From the NCBI GenBank assembly GCA_035532215.1, contig DATKRK010000375.1, forward strand, positions 1 to 59,593: a DNA stretch of 59,593 bases, in the 5' to 3' direction. This document shows, one piece after another, positions 1-8,627 of this stretch. The stretch is from JAICIG01 sp035532215 (GTDB lineage: Bacteria; Planctomycetota; Planctomycetia; Pirellulales; JAICIG01). The first letter of the stretch is position 1. Each line of letters begins with the position of its first letter. The notes beneath the pieces were generated by a model. It did no database searches. It was not told the DNA's origin and worked only from the letters and a program-made list of their open reading frames with translations. Position numbers and translations under genes: made by a program.

Positions 1-846
1 CTTGGCGGCGGCGCGAAGCTTGCCGGGCTTGGGCGGAGTCGGGCCCCATTTGGCCAGCCAGCGGAAATAAGATCGCAGGTGCAGCCAGGCGTCGATCGAT
101 AGCAACTGGCGGCTGGCGCGTTGCTCGTAGTGGTAGCAGTATGTGCCGCCGCTGAACATCACGCGCCAGCCGGCCTGGGCCATCCGCGCGCAGTAGTCGA
201 CGTCCTCGAAATACTTGGCGAACCGCAGATCGAACGGGCCCACGTCGGCCGCCGCCTCGCGCCGCAGGAACATGAAGCAGCCCGATATCCAGTCGCAGTC
301 GAACGTGCTTTCGCGATCCCGATCGTTATATAGATACTGCTCGACGCTGCCGGAAAAGACCGTATCGAGCCCCAACCGCCGCGCCGCAATCGTCCGGGGC
401 GTTTGAAACCGCCGGGCCGGATAGCCGTAGCCGCCGTCGGGGTGGTAAATGCGGCAAATGGCGGCGCCACAATCCGGCTCGGAGTCCATGAACCGGGCCA
501 TTTTTTCCAGGCACGGCTCCTCGGGATCGAAGGCCATGTCGGTATTCATCAATAGCACGTAAGGCGCCGTCGCGGCTTCGAGAATGCGGTTCAGATTCGC
601 CCCATAGCCGAGCCGCGAAGCGTTTTTCCGCACGGTGGTTCGGGGAAAATAGTTCTGCCAGTCGCCGCAGCCGTCGGCCGAAGCGTTGTCGACCAGGATC
701 AGCCGAACCTTCAGATCGCCCGCCGCGCGGCACAGCGTTTCGAGCAACGGCGGCATGAATTGCCGCTCGTGGGTGTAGATGATGCCGACGTCCAAATCGG
801 CGACGGCCGAGGGCGCCGCAACGCGAGCCTGGGCGAGAAGACTCAT
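1..846 (-). CDS. Glycosyltransferase family 2 (partial, C-terminus beyond window)
   Basis: Reading from ATG at 846 down to base 1 gives 282 open codons with no stop, so the gene runs off the window edge. The N-terminal half is a GT-A fold of the rhamnosyltransferase-like GT2 type: a short VGIIYTH strand, LVDNASADG near residue 50, an MNTD metal-binding motif near residue 100 (DXD equivalent), and later FDLRFAKYFEDVDYC, the usual acceptor-side acidic motif. It would transfer a sugar from a nucleotide donor onto a surface glycan or lipid-linked acceptor on the cytoplasmic face; the substrate cannot be told. The start codon follows directly on the stop codon of the upstream glycosyltransferase (TAA then ATG, no gap), so the two are translationally coupled. 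Confidence 0.85.
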   Translation of the reverse strand, partial: MSLLAQARVAAPSAVADLDVGIIYTHERQFMPPLLETLCRAAGDLKVRLILVDNASADGCGDWQNYFPRTTVRKNASRLGYGANLNRILEAATAPYVLLMNTDMAFDPEEPCLEKMARFMDSEPDCGAAICRIYHPDGGYGYPARRFQTPRTIAARRLGLDTVFSGSVEQYLYNDRDRESTFDCDWISGCFMFLRREAAADVGPFDLRFAKYFEDVDYCARMAQAGWRVMFSGGTYCYHYEQRASRQLLSIDAWLHLRSYFRWLAKWGPTPPKPGKLRAAAK

Positions 847-2094
847 TTAGGCCGCCCTTTTCGCCGAAGGTTTCAGCAAGCTGCTGCGCTGCTGGGGCGT
901 CGTCGCGCCGGCAGCCAGGGCCGCGGCCAGCCGTGCGGCGACCGTCTCGCCCAGCCGATGCCACGTGCGGCCGGCCACGGCGCCGCGGCGCGCGGCGACC
1001 AGTTCCGCCGACCGGGCCGCCGGTTCGAGGCAGTCTTCAATGGCCGAGAGCCACTCATAGGGCGTATCGGCGAAGCGGACGTGCCCGGCCAGATCGGCCA
1101 GGTCGGCCAGCGCCGTCGAGACCGTCGGCAAACCGGCCGCCAGGTATTCGAGCGCCTTGATCGGGTGGACGCAGCGCGTCAGGTCGTTTTGCTCGAAGGG
1201 AACCAGGCCCGCGTCGAACCAAACCGTGTGCCCCGGCAATTCGGCGTAGGGCAGCGGCCCAAGGTAATGAACATTCGGCTGCGAGAGAAACACGCGCGAG
1301 CGGCGGCTGCCATTGGGGCCGATCACGACAAACGACCAGTCGCGGCGCCGTTGGGCCAGCCACGCCAGCATCTCATAGTCGAGCCAATCGCCCAAGGCGC
1401 CGTGATAACCGACGACCGGCCCGGCGATTTTCCGCCGCCAATCCGGCGGTTCGGCCGATCGGGCGATGGCGAAGCGGGCGAAATCGACGCCGTTGGGCAA
1501 AAGTTCGACGGCCGAGGCGAACGGTTGCAGCCGCTCGACGAGCCCTTGCGACGTGGCGAACACCAAGTCCGCCCGCTCGACGATCGCCCGCTCGACGCGG
1601 TCGATTCGGGCCCGCGTCCGACCGCGATGAAACGCCGCATAGCGATCCATGCAATCGTAAACAACCAATTGCGGCTGCGTACGCTCCAATAGCGTTTCGG
1701 CCAGCAAGCTCGGGGCGCCGATCCAAAGCACCACGGGACCGCCTGCCAGCCGCGGTTCCAATTGGCGAAACAACCAACGCCGGTTCCAGGCATCGAGCGC
1801 GCGCCAGCCGACGAACGGCATATAGCGCGGATTCAAGACCGGAAATGGCGGCCCCATTTCGATTTGCGGCGCGGCCGATGCGTCGTCAACTGCGAGGGAA
1901 TCGCTCCGGCGCCGCAAACGGGCGCCGGCGATGGGGTCGGCCAGGCGCCGAAGATCGGAAAACCGGGCCGAACGCAAACCGACGGGATTCACATACGCCA
2001 GGTCGTGCTTGCGCGCCAGCCGCAGCGCCAACTGCTGGGGCCGCTGGCGGATCGAAGTCCAATCCACGGGGGCCAGGTATAAAAGTGATGCCAT
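847..2094 (-). CDS. Glycosyltransferase, GT-B fold, GT4-like
   Basis: 415 residues starting at MASLLYLAPVDW. The reading frame stays open further upstream, but homologous proteins begin with this LLYLAPVDWTSIRQRPQQLA-type segment, typical of TuaH-like enzymes. The N-terminal domain is followed by LPNGVDF, then VVGYHGALGDWLDYEML and VIGPNG, the start of the C-terminal nucleotide-sugar-binding Rossmann domain, and HPIKALEYLAAGLPTVST, the GT4 donor-binding loop with its glutamate. It is predicted to build an exopolysaccharide or cell-surface glycan in the cytoplasm together with the GT2 enzyme encoded immediately downstream. Donor and acceptor are unknown. It is divergent from murC, with about 260 bp between the start codons. 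Confidence 0.85.
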   Translation of the reverse strand: MASLLYLAPVDWTSIRQRPQQLALRLARKHDLAYVNPVGLRSARFSDLRRLADPIAGARLRRRSDSLAVDDASAAPQIEMGPPFPVLNPRYMPFVGWRALDAWNRRWLFRQLEPRLAGGPVVLWIGAPSLLAETLLERTQPQLVVYDCMDRYAAFHRGRTRARIDRVERAIVERADLVFATSQGLVERLQPFASAVELLPNGVDFARFAIARSAEPPDWRRKIAGPVVGYHGALGDWLDYEMLAWLAQRRRDWSFVVIGPNGSRRSRVFLSQPNVHYLGPLPYAELPGHTVWFDAGLVPFEQNDLTRCVHPIKALEYLAAGLPTVSTALADLADLAGHVRFADTPYEWLSAIEDCLEPAARSAELVAARRGAVAGRTWHRLGETVAARLAAALAAGATTPQQRSSLLKPSAKRAA

Positions 2095-2354
2095 GTTGGG
2101 CTTTGCGGCCAGTGCGGTGCGGCCAGTTCGGTGCGGCACGAATCGAGGTTTTTCAAAGTGGGCCGAGATTACACCGACTCCCGCGTCAGGCCAAGCCGAG
2201 TTCCGCGACCGTCTGGCGCCCGGTCTGCATTGACTCTGCTGCGCCGGGCGGCGTATCATCCGCTCGGGCTTTTCCTTCCACGTCGGCCGCCTTGTCAATC
2301 GGCGATGAATCGAGTTCGTCAAATCAGCGGCAGCCCAGAACTTAGGACGAATCG

Positions 2355-3791
2355 GTGAACCTGGCTTTCCAAGCAACGCGCTTTGCGTTTCCGCGACTGG
2401 CCGCCGAAAGCGTGCGTCGCGCGCACCTGATCGGAATCGCCGGCGCGGGGATGCAGGCCCTGGCCGAGGTCATGCTCGGGCAAGGCTGGCGGCTGACCGG
2501 TTCCGATCTCTCCCCGCAAAACTCCGTCTGGCTTTCAGCCGCCGGCGTGCCCGTTTACGCCGGTCATCGCGAGGAACAGGTTCCCGCGAATGCGGATCTC
2601 GTGGTGTACAGCGACGCGGTCGGGCCGGAAAACGCCGAACGGCGCCGGGCGGCCGAACTCGGGCTGCGGCAACTCAGCTATCCCGCGATGCTCGGCGAAC
2701 TGATGGCCGGCCGCACGGGTGTCGCGGTCGCGGGAACGCACGGCAAGAGTACGACGACGGCCTTGGCGGGAGAAATCCTGCGGGAAGCGAACTTGGCCCC
2801 GACAATCGTGGGGGGCGCCGCGCCGCTGGGGCGAAATTCGGGCGGGTGTTTCGGACGCGGCCGCCACGTGCTGGTCGAGGCCTGCGAATACCGATCGAAT
2901 TTCCTGCATCTCGCCCCGCAAGTCGCGGTGTTGTTGGGCATCGAGCACGATCATTTCGACTGTTTCGACTCGTTCGCCGACGTTGAACGGGCGTTTTTCC
3001 AGTTTGCCCAGCGGGTTTCGGGCGATGGCTTGATCTTGGCGCATGCCGGCTGCCCGACCGCGTTGCGCGTGGCGAAACAAGCCGGGCGCCGCGTCGTCAC
3101 GTTCGGCCTGGGCCCGGCCGCCGATTGGCGGGCCGTCGCTCTGCGATCGTTCCGTGGGCGATATGCCTTCCGAATCGTGCGCCGCGGCCAGCGGGTGGCC
3201 GAAGTGAAGCTGGCCATCCTCGGCGTGTACAATGTCTTGAATGCCTTGGCGGCGGCCGCTCTGGCCGGCGAATTGGGAGTGGGACGCGGCGCGATCGAGC
3301 GAGGATTGACTCGATTCGCCGGCCTCCGGCGGCGAATGGAAACTCGCGGCAGTTGGCGCGAGATCGTGCTGCTCGACGATTACGCCCATCATCCGACTGA
3401 AATCGCCGCCAGCCTGAAGGCCGTGCGAGAACGTTTCCCCGGTCGGCGGGTGTGGTGCGTTTTTCAACCCCACCAGGCCTCGCGGACTAGGGCGCTGCTA
3501 GACGAATTCGCCGCCAGCCTGCACAATGCCGATCGTGTCGCGGTGGCCGAAATCTTTCGGGCCCGCGAGGCGCCGGGCGAATATTGCGACGTGACGGCCG
3601 CACAATTGGCCGAACGCCTCCGCATGCGAGGACGTCCTACGTTGGACGTATACGGAGCCGAGGAGATCGGCGAGCAACTCCGCGCCGCGTTGGCGCCCGG
3701 CGACGTACTGATCACGATGGGGGCGGGAGATATCCGGAAAGTTGGCGATGGCTTTATTGAGCGGCTTCGAACGTATCGTGCGGCAGGCTGA
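2355..3791 (+). CDS. murC: UDP-N-acetylmuramate--L-alanine ligase
   Basis: 478 residues from a GTG start. MurC adds L-alanine to UDP-MurNAc with ATP in the cytoplasm, the first peptide step of peptidoglycan synthesis. Visible motifs are the N-terminal Rossmann segment HLIGIAGAGM (residues 24-33), the P-loop GTHGKSTTT at 127-135, the central HDHFD segment, and the Mur ligase C-terminal signature DDYAHHPTE. The length fits the family (about 450-490). It begins a tightly packed set: murB starts about 44 bp inside its 3' end. An Mpl-type ligase is the main alternative, but the position next to murB and ddl favours MurC. Confidence 0.93.
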   Translation: MNLAFQATRFAFPRLAAESVRRAHLIGIAGAGMQALAEVMLGQGWRLTGSDLSPQNSVWLSAAGVPVYAGHREEQVPANADLVVYSDAVGPENAERRRAAELGLRQLSYPAMLGELMAGRTGVAVAGTHGKSTTTALAGEILREANLAPTIVGGAAPLGRNSGGCFGRGRHVLVEACEYRSNFLHLAPQVAVLLGIEHDHFDCFDSFADVERAFFQFAQRVSGDGLILAHAGCPTALRVAKQAGRRVVTFGLGPAADWRAVALRSFRGRYAFRIVRRGQRVAEVKLAILGVYNVLNALAAAALAGELGVGRGAIERGLTRFAGLRRRMETRGSWREIVLLDDYAHHPTEIAASLKAVRERFPGRRVWCVFQPHQASRTRALLDEFAASLHNADRVAVAEIFRAREAPGEYCDVTAAQLAERLRMRGRPTLDVYGAEEIGEQLRAALAPGDVLITMGAGDIRKVGDGFIERLRTYRAAG

Positions 3792-4626
3792 GCCTTTAGC
3801 TCCGCATACCTGGTTTCATTTGGGCGGCCCGGCCGAGTATTTCGCCGAGCCTCGCAACGTCGATGAATTGCGCGACCTGATCCGGCGCTGCCTCGAAGAG
3901 GAATTGCCCGTGCGGTTGCTGGGCGGCGGGTCGAACGTGCTGGTCCGCGACGAAGGCGTGCCGGGCGTCGTCGTCCGGCTGACCGAGCCCGCGTTTTCCG
4001 AGATCAAAGTCGAAAAATGCCGCGTCGCGGCGGGCGGCGCCGCCAAGCTGGGCCACGTCATTTCGTCGGCCGTCCGCGAAGGTCTGGCCGGGCTGGAAAC
4101 GCTGGTGGGCATCCCCGGCACGGTCGGCGGCGCCCTGCACGGCAATGCCGGCAGCCGCGGAGGCGACATCGGCCAGTGGACCAGCCGCGCCGTGGTGATG
4201 ACGCGCAGCGGCGAGGTGCTCCAGCGGCAACGCGAGGAGCTCGTCTTTGCCTACCGCGAGAGCAGCCTCGACGAGTTGGCGATCCTGTCGGCCGAGTTCG
4301 AACTCGACGCCGAAGACCCCGAACAGCTCACTAAGCGAATGCAGCAGCAGTGGATCGTGAAGAAAGCGAGTCAGCCGCTCGGTCATCAGAGCGCTGGCTG
4401 CATCTTCAAGAATCCGCGAGGCATGAGCGCTGGCATGCTGATCGATCAGGCCGGGCTGAAAGGAGCCCGCATCGGCGGAGCGGAGGTCAGCGACCGGCAC
4501 GCAAACTTTATCATTGCCGAGTCCGGCGCCTCCAGCCAGGACGTATTGCGGCTGATCGAATTGGTCCGCAGCCGGGTTGCCGATCGGCTCGGGATCGAGT
4601 TGGAAATGGAAATCGAGGTTTGGTGA
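3748..4626 (+). CDS. murB: UDP-N-acetylenolpyruvoylglucosamine reductase
   Basis: 292 residues from ATG 3748; a TTG two codons upstream is possible, but GGAAAG at 3736-3741 is better placed for the ATG. MurB is an FAD enzyme that reduces enolpyruvyl-UDP-GlcNAc to UDP-MurNAc using NADPH. The FAD-binding part shows LGGGSNVLV and GIPGTVGGALHGNAG. The C-terminal substrate domain has SAGCIFKNP, in which a cysteine occupies the place of the catalytic serine (general acid) of E. coli MurB, a substitution also seen in other MurBs. It overlaps murC and is followed by ddl, so the three are presumably co-transcribed. Confidence 0.93.
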   Translation: MALLSGFERIVRQAEPLAPHTWFHLGGPAEYFAEPRNVDELRDLIRRCLEEELPVRLLGGGSNVLVRDEGVPGVVVRLTEPAFSEIKVEKCRVAAGGAAKLGHVISSAVREGLAGLETLVGIPGTVGGALHGNAGSRGGDIGQWTSRAVVMTRSGEVLQRQREELVFAYRESSLDELAILSAEFELDAEDPEQLTKRMQQQWIVKKASQPLGHQSAGCIFKNPRGMSAGMLIDQAGLKGARIGGAEVSDRHANFIIAESGASSQDVLRLIELVRSRVADRLGIELEMEIEVW

Positions 4627-4664
4627 TGCCTGTAACCTAACCGACGCCGTCAAGGAGGATGGCT

Positions 4665-5633
4665 ATGACGATCCATGCATCGAGTCCGTTGCGCGTTGCG
4701 CTGCTGGCGGGCGGCGATTCGCCGGAACGCGATGTGAGTTTGGCCAGCGGCCGGCAGGTGGCGGCGGCATTGGCGAAGCGGGGGCACATTGTCGCGGCGT
4801 TTGATCCGGCCGAAATCCGGCTGAGCGACATCTGCTGGGGCCGCTACGATATTTGCTTCATCGCCCTGCACGGCGGCGCCGGCGAAGACGGTCGGCTGCA
4901 GGCTGAATTGGAAGAGTTGGTCGTGCCTTATACCGGCAGCGGCCCCTTGGCGTCGCGGCTGGCCATGAGCAAATCGGCCGCCAAGCGGCGTTTCGAGCGG
5001 CGCGGCGTGCCCACGCCCCCCGCCGTGGCGTTCGAAGCAAGCGACTCGATTGACGACGTCGCCGAGCGCGTCGCCCCGCTCGGCTATCCGCTGGTCGTGA
5101 AGCCCGACGGCCAAGGTTCGAGCCTGGGAGTCGGCATCGCCCGCGACGAGAGCCAGTTGGCGGCCCTGGCAACGGATGCCGGCCGCTACGGTTCCTTGTT
5201 GCTGGCCGAACGGTGGATCGACGGTCGCGAGTTTACCGTGGCGGTGCTTGGTCGCCGGGCGTTGCCGCTGTTGGAAATCGCCGCGCCTGGCGGCTGGTTC
5301 GACTACCGGGCCAAGTACGAACGCAACGACGTCGAATACCGCTTCGAGACGGGCTTGCCTGAAGCGACCGTGGCGGAACTCGAATCGACCGCCGTCGGCG
5401 CCGCAGCCGCGCTCGATACCGCCGGCCTGGTTCGCGTCGACTTGATGCTCGACAAGAACGGCCGGCCGTGGGTGTTGGAGCTGAATACGGTCCCAGGGCT
5501 GACTTCGCACAGCCTGGCGCCGAAGGCCGCGGCCCGCGCGGGAATCGATTTCGCGGCCCTCTGCGAATGGATGCTGGCCGACGGGCTGCGCCGGTTTTCG
5601 CAGCGCGCCGCCGTCGCGGAGGCCGCACGATGA
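4665..5633 (+). CDS. ddl: D-alanine--D-alanine ligase
   Basis: 322 residues. An ATG at 4659 is in frame, but the Shine-Dalgarno AAGGAGG (4652-4658) abuts it and sits six bases before the ATG at 4665, so the later start is chosen. Ddl makes the D-Ala-D-Ala dipeptide for peptidoglycan with ATP. The ATP-grasp features are GDSPERDVSLASG at the N-terminus, ALHGGAGEDG, YTGSGPLAS, the glycine-rich VKPDGQGSSLGV and, near the C-terminus, LELNTVPGLTSHS with the metal-binding Glu and Asn. The stop codon overlaps the next start in ATGA, the usual sign of translational coupling. Confidence 0.94.
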   Translation: MTIHASSPLRVALLAGGDSPERDVSLASGRQVAAALAKRGHIVAAFDPAEIRLSDICWGRYDICFIALHGGAGEDGRLQAELEELVVPYTGSGPLASRLAMSKSAAKRRFERRGVPTPPAVAFEASDSIDDVAERVAPLGYPLVVKPDGQGSSLGVGIARDESQLAALATDAGRYGSLLLAERWIDGREFTVAVLGRRALPLLEIAAPGGWFDYRAKYERNDVEYRFETGLPEATVAELESTAVGAAAALDTAGLVRVDLMLDKNGRPWVLELNTVPGLTSHSLAPKAAARAGIDFAALCEWMLADGLRRFSQRAAVAEAAR

Positions 5634-6529
5634 CCGCCAACCAAGCGTCGAAAACCGCCTCCAGCACGACGCCACGGCCGGTTCCCGCCGCTCGGCGGCT
5701 GTTCCGAGATTTGGTGACTCTAGGTTTGCTCTGCGGCGCTTTGGCGGCCGGCGGCTATGCGGTCTGGCTCGAAGTACGCGAACGCGTGCTCGATTCGGAC
5801 CAGTATCGGGTTTGTCTCGAGAACGTCGTCATCACGCCGCCAGCCGAGTGGATCCGCAGCGACGTCAAGGCCGAGGTGCTGCGCGACGCCGAAGCCAACG
5901 GCGCGTTGTCCGTGCTCGACGAAGACCTGGCGAAGCGAATGCACCAGGCGTTCTCGGCCCATCCTTGGGTAGCGAGGGTCGTCCGCGTGGCGAAACTGCC
6001 GCCCGCACGACTGCACGTAGAATTGGTCTATCGCAAGCCGGTCTGCATGGTGCAAGTCGCCGAAGGACTATTTCCGATCGACGAGACGGGCGTTTTGCTG
6101 CCGACGGCCGACTTCTCGCCGCACGAAGCCGCGCGCTATCCTCGCTACTCGAACGCGCCGCTCACCACCGAGCCGCCAGCGGGCTCGGTCTGGCAAGAGC
6201 AGCGCATTTTCGCCGCGGCGCAGCTCGCGTTGGTGCTCGGCGACGTTTGGGAAGAATTCAACTTCGAGCAGTTCGAGCCGCAGACCGAGCCGGGCAGCAG
6301 CGCGCTCGATTTTCAACTCGTCACGAAGAAAGGCACGCGCGTGCTTTGGGGCGCGGCGCCGACCACGGACGAGGCTGGCCAAGCGCTTGCCAAGGCCAAG
6401 CTCGCCAAGCTGAAGCAATATTTCGCCGAGCGCGGCACGCTGGAAGGCTCCCACGGCCGGCAGGACCTCGACCTGCGGCACGGCGAGTTGCAGGTTCTCG
6501 CGCGTACGGCGCTCGCGCCCAATCGCTAA
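5630..6529 (+). CDS. ftsQ: FtsQ/DivIB-like division protein with POTRA domain
   Basis: 299 residues, overlapping ddl by four bases (ATGA). The order is a short cytoplasmic N-terminus, one membrane segment at about residues 28-47, then an extracytoplasmic part whose HPWVARVVRVAKLPPARLHV segment followed by ELVYRKPVCMVQV has the pattern of a POTRA domain (unit wall-V-x-V...P..L.V.V..R.PV). FtsQ/DivIB recruits FtsB/FtsL in the divisome, and the position directly after murC-murB-ddl is where ftsQ lies in classical dcw clusters. Planctomycetes are known to lack FtsZ, so its exact job here is open. Sequence similarity is weak and the assignment rests on topology, the POTRA pattern and synteny. Confidence 0.75.
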   Translation: MTANQASKTASSTTPRPVPAARRLFRDLVTLGLLCGALAAGGYAVWLEVRERVLDSDQYRVCLENVVITPPAEWIRSDVKAEVLRDAEANGALSVLDEDLAKRMHQAFSAHPWVARVVRVAKLPPARLHVELVYRKPVCMVQVAEGLFPIDETGVLLPTADFSPHEAARYPRYSNAPLTTEPPAGSVWQEQRIFAAAQLALVLGDVWEEFNFEQFEPQTEPGSSALDFQLVTKKGTRVLWGAAPTTDEAGQALAKAKLAKLKQYFAERGTLEGSHGRQDLDLRHGELQVLARTALAPNR

Positions 6530-7066
6530 TCGACTCTCAAAGCAGGGTTTTCGCCGCTCGCTTCCGTTGCGTCCGGCTTCTCAACGCAAAGCTCGACCTG
6601 TGCGATTTGACCCAGCGCAGGCTTGGCCCCCGCCTTGGGCCAGGGCGGTTCTCCAATAGGCATCGGCATCCAATACGCTGGTTAAGCAATAGGAGTCCGA
6701 GTCATAAGCCATATAATCTATGCATATTCTATGTTAATTTATTCAGGTTTTTCATTGACAGGACATTGATGTCGCGCAATAATCATCGAAGTCAAGTCAA
6801 TTGCTTTCTCGATTTCTTATCCTCGGCGAGATTTTTGGGGACTCAAAACCCAGTGGCGGGCTTCTCCTTTTTATCCGGCAGTCGATTCTCACGCGGAGTG
6901 ACCGTTGGGAAAATGCTGCCGCGCAATAGCTGCGATGAGGCCGCGCGCGAGTGGCCGGCAGGAGGCTCTTATCTAACAGGATATGTCCTCTCTCGCGCCT
7001 TCAAGCGAATAACACTTACTGGTTGAGTCTTTTGTTTACGCAGTCTAGGGTAAAAGGAGGAGTTGT
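6530..7066. other. Intergenic AT-rich island, no gene
   Basis: About 540 bp between the division operon and the DUF1559 gene. Bases 6690-6850 are clearly richer in A and T than the surrounding DNA. A long open frame crosses it, but it is only the shadow frame of ftsQ running on. The one feature I can support is the promoter at 6755-6783. Confidence 0.6.
6755..6783 (+). promoter_or_regulatory. Sigma-70-type promoter for the DUF1559 gene
   Basis: TTGACA at 6755-6760 (perfect -35), 17 bases of spacer, then AATAAT at 6778-6783 (5 of 6 for the -10), inside an AT-rich island. It would leave a leader of about 275 nt before the ATG at 7067, longer than usual. The match is direct; promoter activity is inferred. 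Confidence 0.6.
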
Positions 7067-8173
7067 ATGCGTTTCGTTAGGGTGACGTTCGGCTTATCAA
7101 CTGTTCGACGATATCGGGCTGCACGGCCAGGATTTACCTTGGTCGAATTGTTGGTAGTAATTGCTATTATCGGCATTTTGATTGCATTGCTGCTGCCGGC
7201 TGTGCAAGCGGCTCGGGAGGCGGCGCGCCGCACGGAGTGTACGAATAAAATGAAGCAAATCGGGTTGGCCTTGCAGAATTACCATGATACCTGGCACCGC
7301 TTCCCGGCTTCCGTCGAATGGGGCGCCTACAACGTGTTGGCGCCAACTACATACCCCCAACTCCCATATCATCACACGTGGCTGGAGGCCATTCTGCCCT
7401 TTTTGGCTTATGATCCGGTATATAAAGCAGTGAATCGCAAGATGCCCGCTTACCCGCAAAGCCAGCAGATTAATTATACCCAAAACATGATTGCTCCACT
7501 GTCTAAGCAGCTTCCCGAGTTGCTCTGCCCCAGTGATACCGGGCTGATCCCCATTACTCAGACGTGGGGCTTCCCGGTGACGAACTATTGCGGAAGCGAG
7601 GGCTATCACTGGTGGGACACGGCGAATATCGGCTATTGGCCCCCCTGGTCAGGCTGGGGCTTCATGAATCCGGCGGGCGACTATTGCGGTATGTTTCGTA
7701 CCGAGCACAACTGTTCGTTCGGCCACTGCGTGGACGGTGCAAGCAACGTTATTCAGGTTGGTGAGCGAAATCAGACTGGCTATAAGGGTGGAATGATAGG
7801 GCCCCAGAATCTGTGGATGGGTCTCGGCATGCCCCGTTTGCCGAGCGGTGAGCAGGTGTTTGCCAATGCGTTCGTAGGCAGTGGGATCGCCGGAACATGT
7901 TGTCAAAGCGGCAAGTATATGTGGCCCGACGGCACTGCGCCCACCGGGGGCTGGTGGAAATCCGGGCCGTACTCGTTCACGCCGACCTATATTACGGCTT
8001 GGGGCGCGAACACCGAATGGGCCGGACCGAGTTCGGTTCACACGGGTTCGATGATTAATTACCAGTTCGCTGACGGTAGCGTCCGCGCGTTGCAGGCGAC
8101 CATGGATTACCGCATTTTTCTGATGCTGAACTCCGAGACAGACGCTCACCAGATTCCGGACAATTCGTATTGA
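7067..8173 (+). CDS. DUF1559 protein with type IV prepilin-like N-terminus
   Basis: 368 residues, ATG preceded by AAAGGAGG six bases upstream. Residues 20-60 carry a prepilin cleavage/methylation site, GFTLVELLVVIAI, then a long hydrophobic helix ending in LLPAVQAAREAARR. The rest is the DUF1559 domain, a hugely expanded planctomycete family that is probably exported by a type II secretion/pilin-like system. The C-terminus has FADGSVRAL, but the usual H-X9-DG motif is H-X10-DG here (HTGSMINYQFADG), one residue longer. Codon use is less GC-biased than in its neighbours. It is followed after about 100 bp by a small lipoprotein gene, a pairing that is common in this family. Confidence 0.92.
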   Translation: MRFVRVTFGLSTVRRYRAARPGFTLVELLVVIAIIGILIALLLPAVQAAREAARRTECTNKMKQIGLALQNYHDTWHRFPASVEWGAYNVLAPTTYPQLPYHHTWLEAILPFLAYDPVYKAVNRKMPAYPQSQQINYTQNMIAPLSKQLPELLCPSDTGLIPITQTWGFPVTNYCGSEGYHWWDTANIGYWPPWSGWGFMNPAGDYCGMFRTEHNCSFGHCVDGASNVIQVGERNQTGYKGGMIGPQNLWMGLGMPRLPSGEQVFANAFVGSGIAGTCCQSGKYMWPDGTAPTGGWWKSGPYSFTPTYITAWGANTEWAGPSSVHTGSMINYQFADGSVRALQATMDYRIFLMLNSETDAHQIPDNSY

Positions 8174-8272
8174 TGCCCGCGTGGCAATGTTATTAGTTGA
8201 TGGCGTGCGGGGGCGCCAGAACCCGCTGAAACCAAAACATCAGCATCAACAAGCTGCTTTAAGGAGATTCCC

Positions 8273-8464
8273 TTGAAACGATCTGCGCTTTTGGCCGTTG
8301 CGCTAATCAGCATTTTGTTAGAAACGGGTTGCGGCAAATCGGCGCCGTCTAGTCCACCGCCGGGCTACAAAGACCCCGTAGATATGGTGAACATGCCGGC
8401 GATGCCAAAAGATCCGGCGCCTGTGACTTCTGATGATACAAGTGGTGGGCCGAAGAAGCCATAG
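8273..8464 (+). CDS. Small putative lipoprotein
   Basis: 63 residues from a TTG start with AAGGAG six bases upstream (8261-8266). A hydrophobic signal sequence (LLAVALISILLETGC) ends in a lipobox-like TGC, and the mature part is short, rich in Pro, Gly and Asp, and ends in KKP. No enzyme domain is possible at this size. It lies just downstream of the DUF1559 gene and is probably in the same transcription unit, so it may be an accessory protein for it; that link is inferred from position only. Confidence 0.7.
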   Translation: MKRSALLAVALISILLETGCGKSAPSSPPPGYKDPVDMVNMPAMPKDPAPVTSDDTSGGPKKP

Positions 8465-8627
8465 ACGGAATGAGGACCAGTCGATTCCAGCGAATGCGAA
8501 ACAGTTCAAATCGAAATCGGCGTCTGCCTCGAAAAGTTGAGTCTTGCCTTGCGAGGAGGGCTGCTGTACGGTTCCCGATCTGTCGTATGTCGTATGCAGC
8601 GTGACAATCGGTTCCGAAGAGTCCTCG

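Noticed and set aside
5812..7026. Long open frame crossing from ftsQ into the intergenic region
   Set aside because: It is another frame of ftsQ that stays open because of high GC; the product is Arg-rich with no recognisable pattern and no ribosome site.
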